Shown one piece after another: positions 48,903-56,814 of a stretch of 64,000 bases of DNA; the stretch's first letter is position 1; the number at the start of each line of letters is the position of its first letter. The notes beneath the pieces were generated by a model. That model saw nothing but the letters and a program-made list of their open reading frames with translations, ran no database searches and was not told the DNA's origin. The DNA lies in the NCBI RefSeq assembly GCF_042646205.1, contig NZ_JBHRTF010000002.1:372001-436000 (forward strand), given 5' to 3'. The position numbers were made by a program, and so were the translations under genes. Source of the stretch: Cellvibrio fontiphilus_A (GTDB lineage: Bacteria > Pseudomonadota > Gammaproteobacteria > Pseudomonadales > Cellvibrionaceae).

Positions 48903-49676
48903 CTACAACCGCACTTCAATCCCCCGCTCACGCATATATTCCTTGGCTTGCTGCAAGGTGTATTCACGGAAGTGAAAAATACTGGCGGCCAAGACTGCAT
49001 CGGCACGCCCCTGGGTGACGCCATCCACCAGATGCTGCAAGTTGCCCACCCCTCCAGAAGCGATAACAGGCACAGGGACAGCATCGCTAATCGCGCGGGT
49101 AACGCCCAGGTCATAACCTTTTTTGGTTCCATCGCCGTCCATGCTGGTGAGCAGGATTTCGCCGGCACCATAAGCTGCCATCTTGGCTGCCCACTCTACG
49201 GCATCTATACCTGTGGGTTTACGGCCGCCGTGGGTGAATATCTCCCAGCGAGGCACTTCACCCTCCTGGCTAACTTTTTTGGCATCAATCGCTACCACAA
49301 TGCACTGGGCACCAAACCGGTCAGAGGCCGCTTTAACAAAATCCGGGTTGAATACTGCGGCCGAGTTGATGCTTACCTTATCGGCACCGGCATTGAGCAT
49401 AGTGCGGATGTCTTCCACAGTGCGAATACCACCACCCACAGTCAGCGGGATAAACACTTCGCTGGCGATCTTTTCCACAGTATGGACTGTAGTTGCACGA
49501 CCTTCATGGGTGGCGGTGATATCCAAAAAGGTGATCTCATCCGCCCCTTCCTGGTTGTAGCGCTTGGCAATTTCTACCGGATCACCCGCATCGCGGATAT
49601 CCAGAAATTGCACACCTTTGACCACACGGCCATTATCGACATCGAGGCAGGGGATTATGCGTTTTGCAAGAGCCAT
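48903..49676 (-). CDS. hisF: Imidazole glycerol phosphate synthase, cyclase subunit
   Basis: A 257-residue TIM-barrel enzyme that uses ammonia from HisH to convert PRFAR to IGP and AICAR in histidine synthesis. MALAKRIIPCLDVDNGRVVKG, LTVGGGIRT, GADKVSINSAAV, EILLTSMDGDGTKKGYD and VIASGGVGNLQHL are present. The start at 49676 is set by the MALAKRI family N terminus; a 17-residue extension was rejected. It is separated from hisA by an opposing PEP-CTERM gene and a strong terminator, so it must have its own promoter. Confidence 0.96.
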   Translation of the reverse strand: MALAKRIIPCLDVDNGRVVKGVQFLDIRDAGDPVEIAKRYNQEGADEITFLDITATHEGRATTVHTVEKIASEVFIPLTVGGGIRTVEDIRTMLNAGADKVSINSAAVFNPDFVKAASDRFGAQCIVVAIDAKKVSQEGEVPRWEIFTHGGRKPTGIDAVEWAAKMAAYGAGEILLTSMDGDGTKKGYDLGVTRAISDAVPVPVIASGGVGNLQHLVDGVTQGRADAVLAASIFHFREYTLQQAKEYMRERGIEVRL

Positions 49677-49751
49677 AAAATTCTCAAGAATAGCGTTAAC
49701 AAGGCGCCATTTTAGCCTGTATTCCACCTCTGGCGGGAACTAATAGCACTG

Positions 49752-49767
49752 TGTGAAGTGCGTCACA
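49752..49767. promoter_or_regulatory. CRP/Vfr-like palindrome upstream of the PEP-CTERM gene
   Basis: TGTGAAGTGCGTCACA matches TGTGA-N6-TCACA at all ten fixed positions. It lies about 117 bp upstream of the sigma-54 -24 element, a distance also suited to an enhancer site, and about 75 bp upstream of hisF, so it could act in either direction. Confidence 0.55.
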
Positions 49768-49883
49768 TTATATAAATAATATATATAGGGAAGTTCACCT
49801 TAATAGCTTTTAATGTCGATTAAACTTACATCAGCAATTACCAAAAAATAATAACCCATTGATATTTATAGATATTTAAATAA

Positions 49884-49899
49884 TGGCGCGAAAATTGTA
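49884..49899 (+). promoter_or_regulatory. Sigma-54 (RpoN) promoter of the PEP-CTERM gene
   Basis: TGGCGCGAAAATTGTA fits TGGCACG-N4-TTGC with two changes and exact spacing. The predicted start near 49910 gives a leader of about 59 nt, close to that of the 28.3-kb surface-protein gene. Confidence 0.7.
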
Positions 49900-49968
49900 A
49901 ATGTGTCGCCCGATATCTCCACGATGGAGAGTCGTCTAACTTAAAACTATTGTTGTAAAGGAAAATCC

Positions 49969-50553
49969 ATGAAAAAGATTACTGCTCTGGCGGCGGCTGC
50001 GCTCCTGTCATTCACTGGCTACGCCAACGCTGGCTTGTTCCACTTTACCGGTGAGATCGAGAACCACAACGACGTTATCTACACCTATTTCACTGTTGGT
50101 GCGGATGCCACTGATGTGCGTGTTTGGACTGATTCATTCCAAGGTGGCGTAAACTTCGACCCTATCACCGCACTGTGGAAAGCAGATGGCACACTGATCG
50201 GTCAAAACGACGACAATTCAAGCATCAACCCATCTACCCAAACTATTTATGATTCAGGTTTGTGGTTCAACAGCCTGGCCGCTGGCGATTACATTTTCAC
50301 TGTAGCCACTTACAACAACTGGGCTGCTGGCTCTACCCTGGATGCCGGTTTTGTCTTTGACAACCAAACTCCTATCGCTCTGGAGAACTGGAATCAACCA
50401 GCCAATCATATCAACATGGGCAACTACTGGAGCCTGTGGTTGGACGGTGTTGACGCGGCAAGCAACCCGACTTCTGTATCAGAACCTGCACCGCTGGCCT
50501 TGTTGGGCCTGGCTCTCCTCGGTCTTGGCTGGAGAAGAGCGCGCAAAGCCTAA
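49969..50553 (+). CDS. PEP-CTERM surface protein, DVUA0089-like
   Basis: A 194-residue exported protein. A signal peptide (ALAAAALLSFTGYANA) is followed by a beta-rich domain (FHFTGEIENHNDVIYTYFTV, DPITALWKADGTLIGQNDDN, LAAGDYIFTVATY) of the kind I recall as DVUA0089, a prepeptidase-C-like sandwich. The end is the sorting signal SEPAPLALLGLALLGLGWRRARKA, with an EPAP motif, helix and arginine cluster. It is expected to be cleaved by an exosortase and secreted or surface-linked. AAAGGA precedes the ATG. It sits between hisA and hisF on the opposite strand. Confidence 0.88.
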   Translation: MKKITALAAAALLSFTGYANAGLFHFTGEIENHNDVIYTYFTVGADATDVRVWTDSFQGGVNFDPITALWKADGTLIGQNDDNSSINPSTQTIYDSGLWFNSLAAGDYIFTVATYNNWAAGSTLDAGFVFDNQTPIALENWNQPANHINMGNYWSLWLDGVDAASNPTSVSEPAPLALLGLALLGLGWRRARKA

Positions 50554-50568
50554 TTAGCTTTCAGCGCA

Positions 50569-50609
50569 TAAAAAAAGCCCCAACGCAGTGATGTGTTGGG
50601 GCTTTTTTT
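50569..50609. terminator. Bidirectional terminator between the PEP-CTERM gene and hisA
   Basis: GCCCCAAC/GTTGGGGC stem with A7 and T7 flanks. It ends transcription of both convergent genes and therefore cuts hisA off from hisF. Confidence 0.9.
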
Positions 50610-50630
50610 ATGCGACTTTGCCAACGTTAA

Positions 50631-51362
50631 TTAGCGAGCATCACAATAAGCCTGGGCTTCCGCCATGCTCAGGGTACCTTCATAAATAGCGCGGCCGGTA
50701 ATAGCACCACAGATACCTTTATGGGCTTCGGCTTTAAGCGCGATGATATCGTCCATATTGGTAATACCCCCGGAGGCGATCACCGGAATGCTGGACGCCT
50801 GCGCCATAGCCACAGTTGCCTGCACATTGACTCCCTGCATCATGCCGTCGCGGGCGATGTCGGTGTAGACAATGCTGCTTACGCCGTCTTGCTCAAAACG
50901 CTTGGCCAGCTCAGATGCCTGCACATTGGATACTTCCGCCCAGCCGTCGGTGGCGACCCAGCCGTCTTTGGCGTCCAGACCAACAATGATATGACCGGGA
51001 AATTGTTTGCACATATCGGTCACAAACTGCGGCTCTTTTACCGCTTTAGTGCCGATAATCACGTACTGCACGCCCGCATTCAGGTAGTACTCAATAGTTT
51101 CCGCGCTGCGAATACCGCCGCCAATCTGGATCGGCAGATTCGGGTGGGCTTTGGCGATGGCCGTTACCACGCCGCCATTCACCGGCTTGCCTTCAAAAGC
51201 GCCGTTCAAGTCCACCAGGTGCAAACGGCGACAGCCTTGTTGTACCCATTGTGCGGCCATAGCCACGGGATCGTCAGAGAATACCGTGGAATCGTCCATC
51301 AAACCCTGGCGCAAGCGCACGCATTGGCCGTCTTTTAAATCAATTGCGGGGATAATTAACAT
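50631..51362 (-). CDS. hisA: ProFAR isomerase (HisA)
   Basis: A 243-residue TIM-barrel isomerase of histidine biosynthesis converting ProFAR to PRFAR. MLIIPAIDLKDGQCVRLRQG, LHLVDLNGAFEGKPVN with the catalytic Asp region, IQIGGGIRS, YTDIARDGMMQGVN with the second catalytic Asp, and VIASGGITNMDDI are present. It lies downstream of hisH, separated by a palindromic repeat, and is the last gene of the hisB-hisH-hisA run. Confidence 0.97.
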   Translation of the reverse strand: MLIIPAIDLKDGQCVRLRQGLMDDSTVFSDDPVAMAAQWVQQGCRRLHLVDLNGAFEGKPVNGGVVTAIAKAHPNLPIQIGGGIRSAETIEYYLNAGVQYVIIGTKAVKEPQFVTDMCKQFPGHIIVGLDAKDGWVATDGWAEVSNVQASELAKRFEQDGVSSIVYTDIARDGMMQGVNVQATVAMAQASSIPVIASGGITNMDDIIALKAEAHKGICGAITGRAIYEGTLSMAEAQAYCDAR

Positions 51363-51387
51363 TGATCAATCTCGATTAAACAGAAAT

Positions 51388-51456
51388 GTAGGTTGGGCAG
51401 TTATGCCCAACGTGGGTGGCGGCAGTAACGATGTTGGGCATTGTTGCCCAACCTAC
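51388..51456. repeat. REP-like palindromic element overlapping the hisH stop codon
   Basis: Outer arms GTAGGTTGGGCA (51388-51399) and TGCCCAACCTAC (51445-51456) are exact complements. The inner part repeats the pattern (ATGCCCAAC, ATGTTGGGCAT). GTAGGTTGGGC palindromes of this kind are dispersed REP-type repeats in many gammaproteobacteria. The TAG stop of hisH (51453-51455) lies inside the right arm. Confidence 0.75.
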
Positions 51457-52109
51457 GCCTTGCCATCCCACTGTAAAAAATTCTTCAGCAGCTGCAAGCC
51501 AGCGGTATGGCTCTTTTCCGGGTGGAATTGCACGGCAAACAAATTGCCCTGCACCAGCGCCGCATGAAAGGGCACACCATAATCGCAAGTTGCCGCAACT
51601 TGGGTGGTATCGTCGGCCAAAATATAAAAACTGTGCACGAAGTAGAAGCGTGAATCCTGGGTTATACCAGCCCACAGGGGATGATTGTTGTGGTGCACCT
51701 GATTCCAGCCCATATGCGGCACTTTTAAGTGATTTCCCGCTGCATCCTGATGGTTTTCGCCGAAGAAGCGCACGTTTCCGCGCAGTATGCCGATGCAATC
51801 CACACCGCCATTTTCTTCGCTGTGATCCATCAGCGCCTGCATGCCCACACAAATACCCAGCACCGGTTTACCGGTGGCGATTTGTTCGCGCAGCAACTTA
51901 TCGAAACCGAGGCGTTTGATTTCCGCCATGCAGTCGCGAATAGCGCCCACACCGGGGAATACCACGCGGTCAGCAGCAGCGACCACCGCCGGATCTGCAG
52001 TGACTACAACATGTTGTTCGGGTGCGACATGGCTCAGGGCGCTGGCTACCGAGTGGAGGTTGCCCATGCCGTAGTCGATAACGGCGACCGTCTGTTTAGC
52101 ACTGGCCAT
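51453..52109 (-). CDS. hisH: Imidazole glycerol phosphate synthase, glutaminase subunit
   Basis: A 218-residue class I glutamine amidotransferase that supplies ammonia to HisF. It begins VAVIDYGMGNLHSVASAL. The nucleophile cysteine is in PVLGICVGMQAL, and the His-Glu pair is in FAVQFHPEKSHTAG. The last residues and stop codon lie in a REP-like palindrome, suggesting the element was inserted at or has reshaped the 3' end. It lies 3 bp downstream of hisB. Confidence 0.96.
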   Translation of the reverse strand: MASAKQTVAVIDYGMGNLHSVASALSHVAPEQHVVVTADPAVVAAADRVVFPGVGAIRDCMAEIKRLGFDKLLREQIATGKPVLGICVGMQALMDHSEENGGVDCIGILRGNVRFFGENHQDAAGNHLKVPHMGWNQVHHNNHPLWAGITQDSRFYFVHSFYILADDTTQVAATCDYGVPFHAALVQGNLFAVQFHPEKSHTAGLQLLKNFLQWDGKA

Positions 52110-52112
52110 GAC

Positions 52113-52706
52113 TCAGAGGCTACCTTTGGTGGAGGGCATAATGCCTTCCATGCGCGGATCTTTCTCCAAGGCCATGCGCAGGGCGCGGCCGAAGGCTTTG
52201 AACACGGTTTCGATCTGGTGGTGGGCGTTGTGGCCGCGCAGGTTGTCCACGTGCAGGGTGACCCCGGCGTGATTGACGAAGCCCTGGAAAAACTCCCAGA
52301 ACAGCTCTACATCAAATTGACCGATACGTTTTTGGGTAAAGGGAATTTGCATTACCAGACCGGGGCGGCCGGAGAAGTCAATCACCACCCGCGACAGCGC
52401 TTCATCCAGTGGTACATAGGCGTGACCGTAACGACGTATACCTTTTTTGTCGCCCACGGCTTTGGCAACCGCCTGGCCGATGGTGATACCTATATCTTCC
52501 ACTGAGTGGTGATCGTCGATATGGGTGTCACCGTCACAGGTGACGTCCAGATCAATCATGCCGTGGCGGGCGATCTGGTCCATCATGTGTTCAAGGAAGG
52601 GAACACCGGTGTTGAATACACCTTTGCCGGCGCCATCCAGGTTCAGGCTGACGCTGATTTTTGTTTCCAGGGTGTTGCGGGTGACCTGGGCAATACGGTC
52701 TGACAT
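52113..52706 (-). CDS. hisB: Imidazoleglycerol-phosphate dehydratase
   Basis: A 197-residue Mn-dependent monofunctional enzyme (no N-terminal phosphatase) of histidine synthesis. TRNTLETKISVSLNLDG, the metal-binding EHMMDQIARHG and DDHHSVEDIGI, the repeat HNAHHQIETVFKAFGRALR, and the C-terminal STKGSL end fit the family. ATG 52706 was chosen by homologous length; the upstream ATG at 52730 adds eight residues. It is the first gene of hisB-hisH-hisA. Confidence 0.96.
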   Translation of the reverse strand: MSDRIAQVTRNTLETKISVSLNLDGAGKGVFNTGVPFLEHMMDQIARHGMIDLDVTCDGDTHIDDHHSVEDIGITIGQAVAKAVGDKKGIRRYGHAYVPLDEALSRVVIDFSGRPGLVMQIPFTQKRIGQFDVELFWEFFQGFVNHAGVTLHVDNLRGHNAHHQIETVFKAFGRALRMALEKDPRMEGIMPSTKGSL

Positions 52707-52900
52707 AAGAAGACTCACAGGCTGATACATAATATGCCGGAAAGTATATAGATTCAGGGCGCCAAATTCACGGAAAGCGATGCTATAAGCGCGATTGTTA
52801 AGTGGATGTACAGTTTCGACAGCCTAGATTAATCAAAATACCTCGCGGAATAACGCCAGACTTTTATCTCTTTTTATTAACCCATGAATGGACAATCACT

Positions 52901-53539
52901 ATGAAAAGCTCACTGTCTCACGCCCGGCGCATAGCCTTTGCAACCAGTTTGATGTTTGCCAGCCTGGCTTCTTTCGCCGCATCACCCAACAGCCAGTCCA
53001 ACACAGCCATCACCGGCTGGAGCTGGTCGGGCCATATAGACCACGTAAATTTTGATGAAGCAGCAGCGGCGTCACAGGGCATTGAAGACACTGCAACGGC
53101 CGTGGGCGGCGCTGCGGAGTACTATTCCAGCAATAGCGAAAATACCCTTAGTCTGGGTATCAATGTGCTGTTTTATCGCGACAACGCAGCCTTCGGCCAA
53201 TACGTGGAGGATTACTGGGGTGACGATGTGGACTATGAGGAATCTGACGCCAATGCCTTTATGCTATTTGCCGAATATGGCCCCAAGTATCGCTTTGGTC
53301 AGGACAACATGACCTTTGTGACCCTGCGTGGCGGTGTTAGCGGCATTCTCGCTTCCGAGCGCAGCATCAGTAATTGCAGCGATTGCTACTCGGAAGATAT
53401 TGAGATCGATGGAGGCCTGTATGGCGTAATTGGTATTGGCCAAACCCTGGGGCGCCTGGATCTGGGATTGCAATTCCAGCAGTATTTTACCGGCGATCTG
53501 GACAATAGCCTGCGCTTGAAGCTTTCAGGTGCATTTTAA
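52901..53539 (+). CDS. Predicted outer-membrane beta-barrel protein, uncharacterised
   Basis: A 212-residue protein of no recognised family. It has a signal peptide (residues 1-27, ending ASFA) and alternating hydrophobic strands rich in aromatic residues and glycine. It ends SLRLKLSGAF, with the terminal phenylalanine typical of BAM-assembled barrels. A Cys-x-x-Cys (NCSDCYSED) lies in a presumed extracellular loop. It may be a small porin-like or adhesin-like barrel of about 8 strands. The start at 52901 was chosen because it gives a normal signal peptide. Followed by a hairpin. Confidence 0.65.
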   Translation: MKSSLSHARRIAFATSLMFASLASFAASPNSQSNTAITGWSWSGHIDHVNFDEAAAASQGIEDTATAVGGAAEYYSSNSENTLSLGINVLFYRDNAAFGQYVEDYWGDDVDYEESDANAFMLFAEYGPKYRFGQDNMTFVTLRGGVSGILASERSISNCSDCYSEDIEIDGGLYGVIGIGQTLGRLDLGLQFQQYFTGDLDNSLRLKLSGAF

Positions 53540-53561
53540 GTGCCCACCTAAATCAATGGGT

Positions 53562-53595
53562 TACCTGAGCACTCCAAAGGTGTTCAGGTAATTTT
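53562..53595 (+). terminator. Probable terminator after the beta-barrel gene
   Basis: TACCTGAGCAC/GTGTTCAGGTA stem (one G-U pair) with a 7-base loop, then ATTTT. The T-run is short. Confidence 0.55.
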
Positions 53596-53706
53596 GGGCA
53601 ATTCCGATAATTCTTATAAAAACACGTTATTAAGAGTCACTTGCATTTGCACTGCCATGGTTTACTTTTAAATCGCCACTCGTTGAAGTAGGCGCCGCGA
53701 AGGACA

Positions 53707-54417
53707 ATGAATGTGATTACCTATAACCAATATACAGGCGCTATGAATGACCCACTAAACCCCATTCGCCAACTTATACGCCAGGCGCAGGAACAGGATT
53801 CCGCCTCGGGCAAGCTGTTGGAGTTCGTGGAGTGTCGCAAGGGGCATTTACATAACGCGATTAAATTACCCGCTGACAAGGCCAGTAAAAAACTCGCCGA
53901 TTTTGTCGTGCGCTACATTAAACATGTGCCTGATTTTATCGATGCGATCCGCAGCATGGCGCAGGAAGCCGGTATTTATGAAGATGTGAAACCGCTGCTG
54001 AAAATTGCCAGCGACTACTTTTTATCGCCCCCCTCCATTGTTGACCCCCACAGCCAGCTGCAAGCATTGCTGGATGAAGCCTACCTTGCGCACAGGTTGC
54101 TGGAAGAGGTGAATGATCGCTTTATGGCCAAGAGCGGCATTCCTCTCGCGCCGATGGACATGACCATGGCCAATGTTATCGCCCATGAATTGATTGGCGA
54201 GCCGTTTGCGAACGAGCTGGATCAGGCAGTGCTGTTTTCCGCAGAACTATTGCTGGATGAGCAGGGCTTTAATAGCCAGCATTTGGAGGATTATGTGCTC
54301 ACCCACAAAACCAACGGCTGGCAACAGGAGCTGGAGCGCTGGCCTTGTTTGGTGGAGGATTTATCAATCAGTGTGGAGTTTGATACTGAAGACGACCAAA
54401 GTGCGACCCGTCACTAG
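53707..54417 (+). CDS. Conserved hypothetical cytosolic protein
   Basis: A 236-residue, mostly helical, acidic protein without signal or membrane segments. I recognise no domain. Stretches such as LEFVECRKGHLHNAIKLPADKASKKLADFVVRYIKHVPDFIDAI and MDMTMANVIAHELIGEPFANELDQ look conserved and suggest a helical bundle. ATG 53707 is preceded by AAGGAC close to the start; an internal ATG at 53743 (MNDPLNPIRQ) is an alternative. Its stop overlaps that of the convergent symporter gene. Confidence 0.65.
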   Translation: MNVITYNQYTGAMNDPLNPIRQLIRQAQEQDSASGKLLEFVECRKGHLHNAIKLPADKASKKLADFVVRYIKHVPDFIDAIRSMAQEAGIYEDVKPLLKIASDYFLSPPSIVDPHSQLQALLDEAYLAHRLLEEVNDRFMAKSGIPLAPMDMTMANVIAHELIGEPFANELDQAVLFSAELLLDEQGFNSQHLEDYVLTHKTNGWQQELERWPCLVEDLSISVEFDTEDDQSATRH

Positions 54418-55715
54418 ACGGGATCGACTTCGGCGTTGAGCTTCATATTGTGAAAGCGCGATTCATCAATCATGCCTTCGCTTTTGGCAACTATAACGGA
54501 AACAACGGCATCGCCATTGACGTTAACGGCGGTGCGCACCATATCCAACAAACGATCAACCCCGATAATCAGGGCTATGCCTTCAACCGGTACACCTACT
54601 GATTGCAGCACCATCGCCAGCATCACCAAGCCCACACTGGGCACACCCGCCGTCCCCACAGAAGCGAGTGTTGCGGTGAGTATGACCGTCAAATAACCGG
54701 CCGCACCAATCTCAATCCCGTAGACCTGGGCGATAAAAATGGTAGCTACACCCTGCATAATGGCCGTGCCGTCCATATTAATGGTGGCACCCAATGGCAC
54801 AGCAAAGCTGCTGATTTTATTGTCTACACCCAGGTCGTGCTCGACCGTGCGCATAGTCACCGGCAAGGTGGCGTTGCTGGATGCGGTACTAAATGCAAAC
54901 ACCGCCACCTTCCACATTTTTTTGAAAAATATAACCGGGCTCAAACCAGTAAAGAGTTTTAGCAGGCTGCCATAAACAACCAGACCGTGCAGCAGGAGCA
55001 CAAAAAGCACGGTGAAGAAATATTTAGCCAGATCGGCAATCGCCGAAAAACCGATGCTCGCAAACAGTTTGGCCAGCAAACAAAACACGCCATAGGGCGC
55101 AAGCTGCATCAGCAATAACATCATTTTGAGCACCACTTCGTTCAGCTGCTCAAAAAAGGTTTTCATGCTGCTGCCCACTTCACCGCCAGTGCGTGAGATG
55201 GCAATGCCAAACAAAATCGAAAATACAATCACCTGCAGCATATTGCCTTCGGCCATAGCCTGCACCGGATTGCTGGGAAAGATATTGATAAAGGTCTCTT
55301 TGACCGAGGGCGATGCGGGCGTGGTGTAATTAGCCAGCGGGGCCATATCAACTCCCGCACCCGGCTGCACTAAAGCTGCCACCCCCATAGCCAGCCCAAT
55401 CGCCAATGCGGTAGTGAACATGTAAAACAGCAGGGTTTTAGTCGCCAGGGGGCCCATACGACTATGGCCGCCCAATGCCATAGCGCCGCAGACCAGCGAC
55501 ACAAATACCAGAGGCACTACCAACAGTTTTAACGAGGCAACAAATATTTGGCCAACGGCATCAAGAACACCGTCGATGACAACCGTTTGCAACCAGACAC
55601 CCAAGGGCGTGGCGGGTAAATTACTCGCTTCATCGACAACGATTAACAGATTGAAACCTATGCCTACCGCTATACCCAACAGCATGCCAAGCAGGATCTT
55701 ATTGGTCAGGGACAT
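54414..55715 (-). CDS. Dicarboxylate/amino acid:cation symporter (DAACS family)
   Basis: A 433-residue secondary transporter with about eight membrane helices and two hairpins. The family signatures are SSNATLPVTMRTVE (first hairpin region) and SFAVPLGATINMDGTAIMQG, with the NMDGT cation site. ATLASVGTAGVPSVGLVMLAMVL is the second hairpin. It is a glutamate/aspartate or C4-dicarboxylate importer driven by Na+ or H+; the exact substrate is not resolvable from motifs. The stop shares bases with the convergent gene's stop. Confidence 0.93.
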   Translation of the reverse strand: MSLTNKILLGMLLGIAVGIGFNLLIVVDEASNLPATPLGVWLQTVVIDGVLDAVGQIFVASLKLLVVPLVFVSLVCGAMALGGHSRMGPLATKTLLFYMFTTALAIGLAMGVAALVQPGAGVDMAPLANYTTPASPSVKETFINIFPSNPVQAMAEGNMLQVIVFSILFGIAISRTGGEVGSSMKTFFEQLNEVVLKMMLLLMQLAPYGVFCLLAKLFASIGFSAIADLAKYFFTVLFVLLLHGLVVYGSLLKLFTGLSPVIFFKKMWKVAVFAFSTASSNATLPVTMRTVEHDLGVDNKISSFAVPLGATINMDGTAIMQGVATIFIAQVYGIEIGAAGYLTVILTATLASVGTAGVPSVGLVMLAMVLQSVGVPVEGIALIIGVDRLLDMVRTAVNVNGDAVVSVIVAKSEGMIDESRFHNMKLNAEVDPV

Positions 55716-55757
55716 AGGTGAACCTCGGGGAAATTATTTTTAAAAGAGGACAAACCA

Positions 55758-55779
55758 CTGCGGCGCACGGGCGCCGCAG
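55758..55779 (-). terminator. Hairpin after the HU gene
   Basis: Perfect 9-bp stem CTGCGGCGC/GCGCCGCAG with loop ACGG, 14 bp past the HU stop. The T-run in the minus direction is weak and delayed, so termination is plausible but not certain. Confidence 0.5.
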
Positions 55780-55792
55780 GGTGGGAAGTGGC

Positions 55793-56068
55793 TTATTCGT
55801 TAACGGCGTCTTTAAGCGCTTTACCGGCCTTGAAGGTGACCGTTTTACTGGCGGCGATTTGAATAGTCGCGCCGGTCTGTGGATTGCGGCCTTCGCGGGC
55901 AGCGCGCTCACTGACATTGAAGGTACCAAAACCTAACAGGGCGACAGATTCACCGCGCGCCAGGGCGTTAGTGATTTGCTCAACAAAAGCCGAAACCACC
56001 AAATCTGCTTTATTTACCCCCAGGTCAGTATTGTTTGCCAGGGCAACAACTATATCGGTCTTGTGCAT
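55793..56068 (-). CDS. hupB: HU-family DNA-binding protein
   Basis: A 91-residue nucleoid protein that bends DNA as a dimer. ALARGESVALLGFGTFNVSERAAREGRNPQTGATIQIAASKTVTFKAGKALKDAVN contains the beta-arm with its conserved RNPQTG tip. An RBS (AGGAG) lies just upstream of the ATG at 56068. Divergent from ubiC. Confidence 0.95.
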   Translation of the reverse strand: MHKTDIVVALANNTDLGVNKADLVVSAFVEQITNALARGESVALLGFGTFNVSERAAREGRNPQTGATIQIAASKTVTFKAGKALKDAVNE

Positions 56069-56208
56069 AATGCTTCTCCTTTCATGTGTTAAGCCGCGAG
56101 TGTACCTGCTTGCGGCCTGTTGCGGCAGGCTTGACGCGGGTTTTTCCGCACCGCAAATAGACCGAGCTGCTAAACTGCGCCGGCTTACCGCAGGCAGAGG
56201 AGATCATT

Positions 56209-56805
56209 TTGCCCCGTGTTACTGCTTCCACCCGATTGCATTCCCCCTGGCGCCCACGCCATCAATTGCCACTCAGGAATCGCCCTTCACCCTGCCTGCA
56301 CAGCTGGCTGGATGATGAAGGCTCATTGACCGCGCGTTTGGTCGGGCTCAGCAAGGGCCAGTTTCAGGTTGAGGTGCTGCGCCAGCAACTCGCCTTACCC
56401 AGCCGCGATGAGCAGCAAGCCTTGGGCATGAAACGCCCCGCTCGCGCCCTGATTCGCGAGGTAATCCTGCGCGGCCACCACCAACCCTGGGTGTTCGCCC
56501 GCAGTGTACTGCCGCTCTCCAGCCTCAGCGGCAAGCTGCGCCATTTGCGCAAACAGCGCAATCGGCCCTTGGGGGCATTTTTGTTCAGTCAGCCACAACT
56601 GGTGCGCAGCCCCATTGCGGTGGCGAGCTTTAATGCTGATGATGCGTACCTACCACCCGGGATCGCCTGTTCCACTCCGCTCTGGGGGCGCCGTTCGGTA
56701 TTTGCACTGGATGGCAAACCGCTGCTGGTCAGTGAAGTTTTTTTGCCCGCTTTTTGCGATCAATTACGCTCCAACGATTCCCGATCACCAATCACAACAG
56801 ACTGA
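56209..56805 (+). CDS. ubiC: Chorismate lyase
   Basis: A 198-residue cytosolic enzyme that splits chorismate into pyruvate and 4-hydroxybenzoate, the first committed step of ubiquinone synthesis. Weakly conserved family features are visible: SPWRPRHQLPLRNRPSPCLHSWLDDEGSLTARL, ALIREVILRGHHQPWVFARSVLP, NRPLGAFLF and WGRRSVFALDGKPLLVSEVFLP with the product-binding glutamate. Translation starts at TTG 56209: GAGGAG lies 6 bp upstream and no ATG is suitably placed. It is 9 bp from ubiA. Confidence 0.93.
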   Translation: MPRVTASTRLHSPWRPRHQLPLRNRPSPCLHSWLDDEGSLTARLVGLSKGQFQVEVLRQQLALPSRDEQQALGMKRPARALIREVILRGHHQPWVFARSVLPLSSLSGKLRHLRKQRNRPLGAFLFSQPQLVRSPIAVASFNADDAYLPPGIACSTPLWGRRSVFALDGKPLLVSEVFLPAFCDQLRSNDSRSPITTD

Positions 56806-56814
56806 TATCGGCCT

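Noticed and set aside
48861..49715. 284-codon open frame on the plus strand across hisF
   Set aside because: hisF is clear on the minus strand, and the frame starts inside the terminator hairpin.
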